Below, piece by piece: positions 28,383 through 37,997 of a DNA stretch of 64,000 nt. Position 1 is the stretch's first letter, and every line of letters begins with the position of its first letter. Position numbers and translations under genes: made by a program. The notes beneath the pieces were generated by a model. The model saw nothing but the letters and a program-made list of their open reading frames with translations. It was not told where the DNA came from and ran no database searches. The stretch is from Nitrosomonas sp. (GTDB lineage Bacteria > Pseudomonadota > Gammaproteobacteria > Burkholderiales > Nitrosomonadaceae): contig JAJSDU010000014.1 in NCBI GenBank assembly GCA_028577615.1, positions 1 through 64,000 of the forward strand, written 5' to 3'.

Positions 28383-28952
28383 ATGCATAATCTGTCTAAA
28401 CTATACCGCAACGCTTGCATCGTTATCTGTCTATTTTTCGTTTTGATACTCCCCGCGAGCGTTTCAGCCAGTGAAATATGGATCAATGTCGATACAACGG
28501 CGCAAACATTGTCCGTTATGCGCGGTGACCAGGTAAAACAGACTTTTGAGAATATCGCGCTGGGGCGCTATGGCACGACCTGGAACAAGCGCACACTGGA
28601 TGACAAGACGCCGCTTGGCACGTTCAGAATCGGCTGGATTAATGAACAAAGCCGCTACTACCGTTTCTTTGGACTGGACTATCCCAACCGGGACAACGCG
28701 CAACGCGCACTGGAGGAAAATATCATTACGGAAGAGACATGGCGCTCCATACTGCATGCGGTCGATCAGGACAGAACACCGCCACAAAATACGGAATTAG
28801 GCGGTTACATTGGCATTCATGGTATCGGCCGCGGCGATCCCACAATCCACGATCAGTTTAACTGGACCAACGGCTGCATTGCCTTAACCAATGAACAGAT
28901 TGATCAATTGAGCAAATGGCTGAAGCCCGGCGTCCGGGTTAGAATCCACTAA
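28383..28952 (+). CDS. YafK/DpaA-like L,D-transpeptidase (YkuD fold) protein
   Basis: The ATG at 28383 yields 189 residues with a signal peptide (ACIVICLFFVLILPASVSAS). The YkuD core has an upstream histidine (GYIGIHGIGRG) and the catalytic cysteine in NWTNGCIALTNEQID. The TNGCIAL form is that of the YafK group rather than of classic ErfK/YbiS enzymes. In E. coli, YafK (DpaA) cuts Braun lipoprotein off peptidoglycan. An Lpp-like gene follows 204 bases downstream, which fits such a role here. A different substrate cannot be excluded. Confidence 0.85.
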   Translation: MHNLSKLYRNACIVICLFFVLILPASVSASEIWINVDTTAQTLSVMRGDQVKQTFENIALGRYGTTWNKRTLDDKTPLGTFRIGWINEQSRYYRFFGLDYPNRDNAQRALEENIITEETWRSILHAVDQDRTPPQNTELGGYIGIHGIGRGDPTIHDQFNWTNGCIALTNEQIDQLSKWLKPGVRVRIH

Positions 28953-29156
28953 CCTTCCGGATAATCGCATTATCGACATAAAATTACCGCATATGATATG
29001 CAGGAATATCAAAATCTGCATGGAAGCCATTTATTTTGCTGAATAAATCAGCTAATATTCCGATAGCTGCTGATAAAAATCAGGAGTGAGTGCATAAAAT
29101 GTTGGAATCCACATGTAATTTAAATAAAAGTATTTCAAAAAGAGGAGATTCAAATA

Positions 29157-29438
29157 ATGGTTAAAAACATCAAACGTGCTTTGGTATTGGCGGTTACGGC
29201 GGGAACATTCATCGTTTTGACCGGTTGCGCGACAACTGAAGACTTAAGCAAAACCAGAACAGACTTACAATCTCAAATCGATCAACTGCGCTCTGATGTA
29301 TCTTCAGCCAAATCCGACGCAGCTGCTGCCAATGCAAGAGCAAACGAAGCCGTCAGCATTGCGAACGAAGCCAACAACCGGTCAAGAGATACCGCAGAAA
29401 AAATTGACCGCATGTTCAAAAAAACAATGCAGAAATAA
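29157..29438 (+). CDS. Lpp/OprI-like alanine-zipper lipoprotein
   Basis: A 93-residue lipoprotein precursor with lipobox VLTGCA at Cys24. The mature part is one long helix with an Ala/heptad pattern (SAKSDAAAANARANEAV). It ends in a basic tail whose last residue is lysine (KKTMQK), the attachment point to peptidoglycan in Braun lipoprotein. A strong ribosome site (AGAGGAG) lies about nine bases upstream of the ATG. The preceding 204 bases are A/T-rich and probably hold its promoter. A perfect terminator follows the stop. Confidence 0.88.
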   Translation: MVKNIKRALVLAVTAGTFIVLTGCATTEDLSKTRTDLQSQIDQLRSDVSSAKSDAAAANARANEAVSIANEANNRSRDTAEKIDRMFKKTMQK

Positions 29439-29460
29439 TTTTTACTCCGGTAATTATTTA

Positions 29461-29496
29461 AGCAAAACCCCTCTTGATGAGGGGTTTTGCTTTTTT
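29461..29496 (+). terminator. Rho-independent terminator after the lipoprotein gene
   Basis: A perfect 13-bp stem (AGCAAAACCCCTC pairing with GAGGGGTTTTGCT) with a five-base loop is followed by a run of T. It starts 22 bases after the stop codon. It touches the stop codon of the convergent AAA ATPase gene, so it may stop transcription from both sides. Confidence 0.95.
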
Positions 29497-31081
29497 AATC
29501 TTCAGATCTTTCATTATCATCCGCCAGCACGGCGCGATCATGCGCCCAGGCGCGCAGTCTGCCGATGCGTTCCGCCATCACCACCGACAACGGTCGTGTC
29601 CGTTCCAGTTCGTGCATGATGTCTGCCTGTGACAATTCGGTCTTGCCGCCGTGAGGCGCACGCGCAGCCGCTTCAAAGATGGATGCGATAATCGCCTGTT
29701 CAATTTCAGCACCCGAAAAATTTCGCGCTTGCGCGGCTAGCTCCGCCAAATCAAAATACTCTGCATCGTATCCCCGTTTTTTCAGGTGGATGGCAAAAAT
29801 CTGCTCGCGCGCAGCAGAATTTGGAAAATCGACAAAAAAGATTTCATCAAAGCGACCTTTCCGGATCAGTTCCGGCGGAAGTGTTGAAATATCATTCGCT
29901 GTTGCGACAATGAACACGGGTTTTGCCGCATTGTTACGCTCAGACAGCCAGGTCAGAAAAGTGCCCAGTACGCGCCGCGACACGCCGCCATCCTGCTCGC
30001 CGCTGTCACTTCCAAGGCCTTTTTCGAGTTCATCAATCCACAGCACGCAGGGCGCCATGCCTTCCGCGGCTTCCAGCGCGATTCTCAGATTTCGCTCACT
30101 CTCGCCATAAAACTTGTTATAAATTGCGCCAAAATCCAGCCGCATCAGCGGCACTCCCCATTCTCCGGCAATTGCGCGCGCGGCAAGGCTTTTCCCCCCG
30201 CCCATTACGCCGAGCAGCAACATTCCTTTAGGCCGGTCAATCGAAACATGCAGCAAATCAGTGAAGGGCCTATGGCGCAATGCTGTCCAGTGTTTTAGGC
30301 GCGCCAGCCCGCCAACCGCATCAAATGTGATCGCCGATTCCTCGAAACCAAGCACCCCGGCGCCGCCAAGCGCCTTGTGTTTTATCGCCAGAATACGGCG
30401 GATATCCGCTTTGTTAATTTCCCCATCAGTGCGCAACGCCTGACGAACCAGGCGGTGCACATCATCGAACTCCAAACCCAGCAGATGCATGATCAGCAAA
30501 TTGACGGTGCGTTTGTCGCCGCGGACTTTATCGCCGTTCTGCGTTTGATAGAGTTGCGCTTCATTGATCACAATCGATCGTATATCATCGCGCGTCGGCA
30601 ACCGGGGCTTAAAGTGTCCAGCCAGCCGCAGCAGTTCCGACGGCACCCCCTCAAAAGCCGGACTGACAAAAACCAGGGTGCGCGCGCATTTAGCGTGATC
30701 CATCGCGATTTCACGTATCAATCGTACCGCGACAGCATCCTTGAATCCCGGATGTGCATCACACAAAACATAAATGCCGTTCTGTGAAGATTTGTCGATA
30801 TGCCTGAGACAATCGACCAAATCATTCGTCTGGTATATGCCCTTGCCCTGCGCCTCCCCCACAGGCACAACATGCAGTCCGCCGGAAAAACCGCCGCCGC
30901 TGCCCACGGCACGCCCCAGCCCGTCAACAATACTCCACTGCATCATCAGCTGATTTTCCAGGCTGGCGGCCTGTGTCAGTAATCTCAGGATACGCGGCTC
31001 CTCGTGTGTTTCGATCAGAATCAGCGGCACCCGGGCGCGAAAGAGAGCGGACAATTCGTTAATTTCGGCGCGTTCATTCAT
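29495..31081 (-). CDS. Ycf46-like AAA+ ATPase
   Basis: The 528-residue protein has a divergent N-terminal half (ARVPLILIETHEEPRILRLL) and a C-terminal FtsH/AAA-type ATPase domain. Motifs are Walker A GVMGGGKS, Walker B VLWIDELEKG, a second-region arginine pair (SRRVLGTFLTWL) and sensor 1 VATANDISTLP. This is the architecture of Ycf46 of algal plastids and cyanobacteria, whose role is poorly known. No peptidase motif follows, so it is not FtsH itself. It is convergent with the lipoprotein gene and stands alone. Confidence 0.85.
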   Translation of the reverse strand: MNERAEINELSALFRARVPLILIETHEEPRILRLLTQAASLENQLMMQWSIVDGLGRAVGSGGGFSGGLHVVPVGEAQGKGIYQTNDLVDCLRHIDKSSQNGIYVLCDAHPGFKDAVAVRLIREIAMDHAKCARTLVFVSPAFEGVPSELLRLAGHFKPRLPTRDDIRSIVINEAQLYQTQNGDKVRGDKRTVNLLIMHLLGLEFDDVHRLVRQALRTDGEINKADIRRILAIKHKALGGAGVLGFEESAITFDAVGGLARLKHWTALRHRPFTDLLHVSIDRPKGMLLLGVMGGGKSLAARAIAGEWGVPLMRLDFGAIYNKFYGESERNLRIALEAAEGMAPCVLWIDELEKGLGSDSGEQDGGVSRRVLGTFLTWLSERNNAAKPVFIVATANDISTLPPELIRKGRFDEIFFVDFPNSAAREQIFAIHLKKRGYDAEYFDLAELAAQARNFSGAEIEQAIIASIFEAAARAPHGGKTELSQADIMHELERTRPLSVVMAERIGRLRAWAHDRAVLADDNERSED

Positions 31082-31248
31082 AAATCATCACCCATCCATA
31101 CAAGTTCGACTATGTGCAGAATGCTCGTGCAACGGCATCATTTTGCACTGCCTTGAATCTGATTCTCTACACAGGAACAAACTGAATGGCACAGAAATAC
31201 GAACTTACTCCTTGATTATCCGGTGCATTTATATGGTATCTTGCGCGG

Positions 31249-32490
31249 ATGTTCAGACTACTGTCCATTTTTTTAGTTTTTCTTCTGATCGTGTTATCGC
31301 CTGGTCAACATGTACAGGCGTTTGATCTTGGCACAGAACGCTTGCGCGTCAGCGGTTTTGGCACGCTCGGACTTACCTGGGGCGGAAACAAGAATTACGG
31401 TATTCAGAAGGAATATATTCATGACTTCCAGTATGGCAATGTCTCAGTACTCACTGACTCTGTCTTCGGCCTGCAACTGGATTTCAACATCGCCAAACGT
31501 CTGGACGCCACTATCCAGGCAGTTGCGGAAGACCGGATACGCCAGGACTTCAACAATATCGTCGACTGGGCTTATTTGAGCTACAGACCCACATCCAATT
31601 CGGTCATTCGCGCTGGCCGAATGGGGATTGATCTGTTCATGCTGTCGGAATACCGCAATGTTGGCTACGCCTATCTATGGACGCACCCCGTCATCGAATT
31701 CTATAAACCGATTTCGCTCAGCCACTATGAAGGCTTCGATTTCAGATATTCACGCCGGATCAAACCCGGTTATTTCGAATTCAAAGCCTTTGGCGGGCAA
31801 ACGGGTTCAGACATTAATGTAGGCAGTGGTGAATTCAATCTGAGAATGCGTCCTTTTGTGGGGTTCAATACCTCCCTGGAGGATAACGACTGGAAAATCA
31901 GGCTCACGTACTCGACAACCGATACGGCATTTATCAAAGCCCCCGCTGATCCTCTGGTAAATGCCTTGAACCAGGTGCCTCAGGCACTATGGCCTCAGGC
32001 CGCTGAACTGCACGATCGATTAAAAGGCGTGAACACGCAGACACATTATTTTTCCGCCGGTTTTTCATATGACAAACACAACTGGGTCGTTCAGTCCGAA
32101 TTCTCACTGATCGCATCCCGCTGGGTCAGCGTCGACATGACCAACGGTTATCTCAGCTTCGGCAGGCGTATTGGTCCTGTGACACTCTATACAGTAGGGT
32201 CGTATGCCCGCTCCAGCAGTCGGCCGCGCGTCGATCAGAATCAAATCCTTTCCGCCGATTTGCAGGAACTGGCGCTCGCCACACAAAACCTGCTCAATGC
32301 GGTGCACATCGATCAAAACACAGTTTCAGTCGGCTTGCGCTGGGATTTTCATCCCCGGACGGCACTGAAAATACAGTGGGATCATACCTGGACCAGAAAG
32401 CATGGCGGTGGTCTGCTGGATCTCAAGAAACCGCTTGACCACGATATAACACTGAACATGTTCAGCGCCAATCTGAATTTTGTATTCTGA
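31249..32490 (+). CDS. Outer-membrane beta-barrel protein (porin-like)
   Basis: A 413-residue protein with a signal peptide (residues 1-24, ending near GQHVQA). It has alternating beta-strand segments of the outer-membrane barrel type (RLRVSGFGTLGLTW, VIRAGRMGIDLFM, TLYTVGSYARSS). The C-terminal FSANLNFVF ends in the terminal phenylalanine typical of outer-membrane barrels. I cannot name the family or substrate. The next gene starts two bases after its stop, so they are co-translated. The pair may detect or carry an anion. Confidence 0.78.
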   Translation: MFRLLSIFLVFLLIVLSPGQHVQAFDLGTERLRVSGFGTLGLTWGGNKNYGIQKEYIHDFQYGNVSVLTDSVFGLQLDFNIAKRLDATIQAVAEDRIRQDFNNIVDWAYLSYRPTSNSVIRAGRMGIDLFMLSEYRNVGYAYLWTHPVIEFYKPISLSHYEGFDFRYSRRIKPGYFEFKAFGGQTGSDINVGSGEFNLRMRPFVGFNTSLEDNDWKIRLTYSTTDTAFIKAPADPLVNALNQVPQALWPQAAELHDRLKGVNTQTHYFSAGFSYDKHNWVVQSEFSLIASRWVSVDMTNGYLSFGRRIGPVTLYTVGSYARSSSRPRVDQNQILSADLQELALATQNLLNAVHIDQNTVSVGLRWDFHPRTALKIQWDHTWTRKHGGGLLDLKKPLDHDITLNMFSANLNFVF

Positions 32491-32492
32491 TC

Positions 32493-32939
32493 ATGCGACT
32501 TCTGATCATCCTGACAGCGTTTATCATCTATTTGCCGCACTATGCGTTCGCCGAAATCGTTGTGATCGTCAATCCGCGAAGCAATATCACTGCACTGACG
32601 CATCACCAGATTATCGATATTTACATGGGCCGCAATCCCGGATTAACGAACGATCAGAAATTACAGCCCTATGATCAGGCCATCGATTCGCTCATACGAT
32701 CCGATTTTTATTACGGCATCACAGGGAAACCCGCCTCTGCCATTAATGCATATTGGGCCAGGCTGTTATTTACCGGACGCGCTTCTCCGCCAAAATCGGT
32801 TGCCAATGACAGTGCAATACTGGAAATTGTCGAAAAAAATCCGCTAGCCATCGGCTATCTTGACAAGCGTTATTTGAACGACCATGTCACGGTCGTCTAC
32901 TCCATAAAAAGGCAGGGTCGGGAAAATACCGAGCACTAA
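32493..32939 (+). CDS. Small PstS-like periplasmic binding protein
   Basis: A 148-residue protein with a clear signal peptide (LLIILTAFIIYLPHYAFA). The mature part resembles a single-lobe PstS-type phosphate-binding fold (VIVNPRSNITALTHHQIIDI, and IVEKNPLAIGYLDKR). It is far shorter than PstS (about 320), so only part of the usual two-lobe fold is present. No phosphate transporter genes are nearby. It pairs with the upstream barrel gene. Confidence 0.75.
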   Translation: MRLLIILTAFIIYLPHYAFAEIVVIVNPRSNITALTHHQIIDIYMGRNPGLTNDQKLQPYDQAIDSLIRSDFYYGITGKPASAINAYWARLLFTGRASPPKSVANDSAILEIVEKNPLAIGYLDKRYLNDHVTVVYSIKRQGRENTEH

Positions 32940-33054
32940 ACCGCCGAATACACACATAGTTATACATCCTCGGCATGAAACAGTCATGACTGACCTGGCA
33001 TGCTTTGTTCGCGCACAAACGATCAAGTAATCACTTTTTTGACTGCAACCCTTG

Positions 33055-33507
33055 TCAACCTTGTTCCCATGGCAACCCTGCCGCTTTCCAGCCGGAAATT
33101 TTGCCTCGATGGCCTTCTTCATTCCTGTCACCTTCAAAGCCTTCAAGAATATTGTAACAATCGGAAAAACCGGCTTCGGTCGCCACCGCCGCCGCCTGAC
33201 TGGAACGGGCGCCACTGCGGCAGATAAACAAAACCGGCAGTTTCTGGTCAACCTGCCGAATCAGTTGTCCGGCAAATCCGGGGTTGGGCTGCATGCCCGG
33301 ATACGAACGCAGCTCGATCTCTGTCGCGCCGGGAATGCGTCCGACCCAGTCGAGTTCGGCACGGGTGCGCACATCGACCAATTGCGCCTGTGTCGACGCC
33401 TGCAGCACGCGATAGGCTTCTACCGGAAGCAAAGCGCCTTTGTATGGCAAACCCATTTCTCTCGCCCTGTGCTGCGCTGTTTCAAGTATTGATTCAATTG
33501 TTTCCAT
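33055..33507 (-). CDS. Rhodanese-like sulfurtransferase domain protein
   Basis: A single-domain rhodanese of 150 residues from the ATG at 33507. The active-site loop is CRSGARSS, with the catalytic cysteine near residue 105. The N-terminal region (ILETAQHRAREMGLPYKG, then VDVRTRAELDWVGRIPGA) is typical. A longer reading adds nine residues without similarity. It would transfer sulfur from thiosulfate or a persulfide, with unknown partners; neighbours do not suggest a pathway. Confidence 0.9.
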   Translation of the reverse strand: METIESILETAQHRAREMGLPYKGALLPVEAYRVLQASTQAQLVDVRTRAELDWVGRIPGATEIELRSYPGMQPNPGFAGQLIRQVDQKLPVLFICRSGARSSQAAAVATEAGFSDCYNILEGFEGDRNEEGHRGKISGWKAAGLPWEQG

Positions 33508-33638
33508 AGAATACTGTCTGAAAAATAATAGCAAAAACCATCATGATACCATCACCGGTTGTCATTGCTACCCTCTGGCGTCACGCAATATTTCAATCTG
33601 CACAAACCGGAAACCGGCAATCCACCGCAATGCGATAC

Positions 33639-36617
33639 TTATAGCCCGGTTTTACTGTGCGTCAGCAGCCATTTCGCCGTCCATCTGACGCTGGTCATGT
33701 TCCCTGCCTTATCTTTTACGTGTGCTTCAATTTCGGTGCGCAAATCGGTGATTCCATCTTTCAACGCCAGGGTGACAATGCCGTGCACATCAGTCTTGCG
33801 TGGGATATTCTGACATTGCCGCTGCGGGCGGTAAATACACATCACCAGGCTGTCGGGATCAATGCCGCTGCCGGCATCCGCCGTACCGATGCGAAATCCG
33901 GTGATACGATTATTGTCGACCATTGCCACCAGATTCAATACCGGCTTTTGCGTATCTTTCAACTCCTGCGCGCCACCCGGAACGCCGAGATCAATCCACC
34001 GTGACAGGATGCCGAGCTCTTCCGGGGTGATGTCAGTTGGATGAGCGCTGCCGAAATCGATATCGTTTGGATATTGATCATCGGTTCGATTATCCGTACG
34101 CTGATTCGCCGCTTTCCAGTACAACAGACTGCCGCGGGAATTGAACGCTTTGATATATTTCGACAAATAGGGACGATTGAGCGCGTGGCCATTGATCCCG
34201 GACACGCGGTATTCCGGCGGTGTGCAGGTCTGCGTATTATCCATGACAAGACACCACCACGTCGCGTTGTGCGCAGTGTTCGCACCACTGGTTCTGTCCA
34301 GCGCAAGACCGGCGGCGGGTTGCTTACCGCCATGACAGGAAATGCAGCGCCGGTCAAAAATCGGTTTGATATCCCGCTTGAATTCAATTTGCATGCCATA
34401 TCCCGGCGCCATACGGGTATTTACGCGATTACCGGTTTTGCCGGCAAGCAGCGGAACCTGTCCACGGCCAAGCTCGGGTATCGGATAATTTGCGCTTGCC
34501 GCATGGGATTGCGGGAATTTGATGCGCGTCGGCCTCGAATGCACATGGCAGCCGCCACAGGTCTTTTCTTCACCCGGACGCAAATGCTGCCATGACTGAT
34601 CGGTGTTCAGTGTTCGCCCCTCACAGTCTATGCCTTGCATGATATAAGGCGTATTGGCCGGGAAACTGAGCAGAAAACTGGTGTCCGGATGACCGCTGGA
34701 ATCAATGATGCGCTTGCCGTCAGTCGTATAATGCAACACCGGCACTTCACCGAGTATCGCCACCCGCTCACCGGTGATGTTGGCGATCTGTTCATGAATA
34801 TTGGGACCGCGATTGGGATACGTTGCAATCATGCGCACACCGCACAGCTCATCGTCGTCATAATCGATCGTATCGGTGCCCTGCAGATTGAACGCATGAA
34901 AACTCTCAAAAACAGGCACGCCGCCACGTGGTCTGGTTTCCCGATCGGTGATCGATGCAGCGCCCAGTAGACCAAAAGGCGTGCCGGCGGGCAGTTCCGG
35001 CCTGTCAACCCGCTTATCCGCCCGCGGAATGATCACCGGCCTGTCCATGCCGTAAATCGCTGAATAGGGCACGACGGCTCTGGCCATGATTTCATGCCAC
35101 TGCGGTGAATCAACGATCAGCTGCAAATCGGAAGGATGACGGGAAGGTATTTTTGTAACCCGATAGATGCCGCCATCGCAACCGGGTATATCCTTATTCA
35201 AATGCGTCAGCAGATTCATGCCGGTTCCGGAGCCGCTGCCATGAACCAGTGGCGGCGACGGAATGCCCATTTTTTTTAAAATATCGTCATTCATGACAAT
35301 GCTGCACATACCCTTGAACCAGGTCAGCATCAACTGATTGCCAGGCAAAGCGCCAGGATGACTCAATTTTCCGGTAAACAGCATCGGATCGGCATAACCC
35401 GGCGCATGAAGCACCGGCGCGTCCATCGGCGCGGCGATCGTATCGCTGTTGTGCGCCCATGACGCGACATTGATGGCATGATTGGGCACATACATATCGG
35501 CCGGATGGGCGACCTTATGCGGATCCTTGCCCTCAATGCCTTCCGGTTCGGGAGTCACGCAGATCATGGCGCCCGCGCCATTATTGTTGCCCCGATAATA
35601 ATCCGAAAAACACACCTGTCCATTGGAGAGCTGCGCCATAAAATGCGCGGCATTATGATCTTCACCGTAATAACTCGGATAGTGGTCGCCGCTGTGCTGA
35701 CCAAACAGCGGAAAATTGCCGGCCCCGTCAGGGGCCTGGATATAGATATGGAAAAGATTGTCTATCGTGGTGAAGCTACCAGGCGTACCATTGGAATGCC
35801 TGAACGGCAGTCCACCGAAAATCTGCCAGCTGGAATAAGCCACGCGTCCGTTCATCAGCATGATCGGATGCTGTTCCTGAGAAAGGGAATGATGACTGGA
35901 CAATTCGAGATTGGTCCAGTCCGTATTGATCGCATAGATACGCGTGCCCAGGCGGTTACTGTTGGTTTTGAACACCATGGTCGACAGATTCTGATCACGT
36001 GTCGATGTGAACGCCAGCCGGTCATGGTCAATATACGTCGGGCCGCTGTCAAAAATACCCTGTTGAAAAGGCATTGAGCGGGTTTCACCGGATTCGACGT
36101 CATAGATATGCAGGTGCGCGCCGTTAGCGTTCAGGCGCTTGCTCGGCAGCGTGTACCACCCCAGATTCTCGGGCGCAGCATCAGGATGCAGCACCTGGCT
36201 GTGAAAATCGGCTTTAACATTCTCCAGCGTACCGCGAAATACCGAAAAGGCAATTTCCTTGCCGTCGAACGAAACCTGTGGATCAAGCGCAGCACAGGCA
36301 TTTTGTTGTGATGACTTGGCCGAGCAGTGATAAATAATCTGCTCGTTGCCATCAGGCTGCCGTAAGACCAGATCACACGGCGCGGAAAATCCGGAAAAAA
36401 AATTGGTCACATCCGGCAGCACATCGTACACATCCAGTCCCCGTAATGTGCGTGTCATGACCTGCTTTACGCCATTCACTGTTACCGTTCCGGTGAGATC
36501 ATACGTACCGGTAGCCCGCTCGCAGCGGGAATAGACAATCGGCACCGCGGCAAATGCATAAACTACATTCAACAGGCAACACAACGACAGAAACATCGTC
36601 AGGCAATATCTTTTCAT
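33639..36617 (-). CDS. Large diheme c-type cytochrome, hydrazine-synthase-alpha-like
   Basis: A 992-residue secreted protein (signal peptide LTMFLSLCCLLNVVYAFA). The N-terminal 400 residues have TolB-like beta-propeller strands (DPQVSFDGKEIAFSVFRG, HDRLAFTSTRD, NGRVAYSSWQIFGG). Two heme motifs lie further on: CGGCH at 687-691 and CISCH at 758-762. The end (about 880-992) is Ig-like. Propeller plus two C-terminal hemes is the layout of the hydrazine synthase alpha subunit and its uncharacterised relatives outside anammox bacteria. No beta/gamma-like subunits are nearby, so hydrazine synthesis is not implied. It is divergent from frmA across 273 bases. Confidence 0.75.
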   Translation of the reverse strand: MKRYCLTMFLSLCCLLNVVYAFAAVPIVYSRCERATGTYDLTGTVTVNGVKQVMTRTLRGLDVYDVLPDVTNFFSGFSAPCDLVLRQPDGNEQIIYHCSAKSSQQNACAALDPQVSFDGKEIAFSVFRGTLENVKADFHSQVLHPDAAPENLGWYTLPSKRLNANGAHLHIYDVESGETRSMPFQQGIFDSGPTYIDHDRLAFTSTRDQNLSTMVFKTNSNRLGTRIYAINTDWTNLELSSHHSLSQEQHPIMLMNGRVAYSSWQIFGGLPFRHSNGTPGSFTTIDNLFHIYIQAPDGAGNFPLFGQHSGDHYPSYYGEDHNAAHFMAQLSNGQVCFSDYYRGNNNGAGAMICVTPEPEGIEGKDPHKVAHPADMYVPNHAINVASWAHNSDTIAAPMDAPVLHAPGYADPMLFTGKLSHPGALPGNQLMLTWFKGMCSIVMNDDILKKMGIPSPPLVHGSGSGTGMNLLTHLNKDIPGCDGGIYRVTKIPSRHPSDLQLIVDSPQWHEIMARAVVPYSAIYGMDRPVIIPRADKRVDRPELPAGTPFGLLGAASITDRETRPRGGVPVFESFHAFNLQGTDTIDYDDDELCGVRMIATYPNRGPNIHEQIANITGERVAILGEVPVLHYTTDGKRIIDSSGHPDTSFLLSFPANTPYIMQGIDCEGRTLNTDQSWQHLRPGEEKTCGGCHVHSRPTRIKFPQSHAASANYPIPELGRGQVPLLAGKTGNRVNTRMAPGYGMQIEFKRDIKPIFDRRCISCHGGKQPAAGLALDRTSGANTAHNATWWCLVMDNTQTCTPPEYRVSGINGHALNRPYLSKYIKAFNSRGSLLYWKAANQRTDNRTDDQYPNDIDFGSAHPTDITPEELGILSRWIDLGVPGGAQELKDTQKPVLNLVAMVDNNRITGFRIGTADAGSGIDPDSLVMCIYRPQRQCQNIPRKTDVHGIVTLALKDGITDLRTEIEAHVKDKAGNMTSVRWTAKWLLTHSKTGL

Positions 36618-36890
36618 CGCAAGCCCCTCTTCAGCTGTCCTCGCTTCACTTTGACATACAATTTCATTATACCGTTGGACATTCTGGATTCCGCCTGTTT
36701 TTTATCGGTTCATCGTACTTTATCTCAGCCTCACGCTGCAAAATTAAAGATCGACATATCCATCGCCTACATCCCGCGATAAAATATATATTTCATACGA
36801 TAAAAAAACAGCCCCTTTAAAATAAACCTGCAAATCACCGGCAACCCGCTCAAGGGGGTTGGTGAATAGACTTTTACAAAGGAATTTTGG

Positions 36891-37997
36891 ATGAAAACAC
36901 GAGCAGCCGTAGCCTGGCAGGCAGGACAACCCTTAACTATCGAAGATATCGACCTGGAAGGTCCCAAAGCGGGGGAAGTCCTTGTCGAAATCAAAGCCAC
37001 CGGCATTTGCCACACCGATTATTACACGCTGTCCGGCGCCGATCCGGAGGGCTTGTTTCCGGCCGTACTTGGACATGAGGGTGCGGGCGTTGTCGTTGAA
37101 GTCGGTAAGGATGTCAAGTCGCTCAAGGTCGGCGATCATGTCATTCCGCTATACACGCCGGAATGCCGGGAATGCAAATTCTGCCTGTCGCAAAAAACCA
37201 ATCTATGCCAGGCAATCCGCACAACACAAGGCAAAGGCTTGATGCCGGACGCCACATCGCGATTTTCTCTGGATGGCAAGCCGCTGTTTCATTACATGGG
37301 CACATCCACATTCTCGAATTATACGGTCGTGCCGGAAATCGCGCTCGCCAGGATCCGCTCCGATGCGCCGTTTGACAAAGTCTGCTACATCGGCTGCGGT
37401 GTCACGACCGGCATCGGCGCGGTACTGTTCACCGCAAAAGTCGAGGCGGGCAGCAATATCGCCGTTTTCGGACTGGGGGGCATCGGATTGAACGTCATTC
37501 AGGGCGCCAGAATGGTTGGCGCCGACAAAATTATCGGTATCGACATCAATCCGCAGCGCGAAGCCATGGCGCGCGACTTTGGCATGACGCACTTTCTGAA
37601 TCCGAACGATACGCCGGACATCGTCGATGCGATTATTCAGCTCACCGGTGGCGGCGCCGACTACAGTTTTGAATGCATCGGCAATACCAAAGTGATGCGG
37701 CAGGCGCTGGAATGCTGCCATAAAGGATGGGGACGCAGCATTATTATCGGCGTGGCCGAGGCTGGCGCGGAAATCAGCACCAGACCGTTTCAACTCGTCA
37801 CCGGCCGCAAATGGGAAGGTTCCGCATTCGGCGGCGCGCGTGGCCGTACGGATGTTCCCAGAATCGTCGATTGGTATATGGAAGGCAAAATCAATATCGA
37901 TTCATTGATTACCCATACGCTGAAACTTGACGAGATCAACGAAGGATTCCGGTTAATGAAAGCCGGCGAATCCATCCGGTCAGTGGTGGTCTACTGA
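36891..37997 (+). CDS. frmA: S-(hydroxymethyl)glutathione dehydrogenase (class III alcohol dehydrogenase)
   Basis: Oxidises S-hydroxymethylglutathione, formed from formaldehyde and glutathione, using NAD+. The 368-residue protein has the catalytic zinc site ([12 protein letters not shown]), the structural zinc cysteines ([15 protein letters not shown]) and the NAD Rossmann motif ([14 protein letters not shown]). The start has AAGGA seven bases upstream. No FrmR-type repressor gene precedes it. Its stop overlaps the fghA start by one base. Confidence 0.97.
   Translation: MKTRAAVAWQAGQPLTIEDIDLEGPKAGEVLVEIKATGICHTDYYTLSGADPEGLFPAVLGHEGAGVVVEVGKDVKSLKVGDHVIPLYTPECRECKFCLSQKTNLCQAIRTTQGKGLMPDATSRFSLDGKPLFHYMGTSTFSNYTVVPEIALARIRSDAPFDKVCYIGCGVTTGIGAVLFTAKVEAGSNIAVFGLGGIGLNVIQGARMVGADKIIGIDINPQREAMARDFGMTHFLNPNDTPDIVDAIIQLTGGGADYSFECIGNTKVMRQALECCHKGWGRSIIIGVAEAGAEISTRPFQLVTGRKWEGSAFGGARGRTDVPRIVDWYMEGKINIDSLITHTLKLDEINEGFRLMKAGESIRSVVVY

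Noticed and set aside
33639..36617. Hydrazine synthase activity
   Set aside because: Only an alpha-like protein is present; beta and gamma subunits and other anammox genes are absent from the window, so the function must not be transferred.
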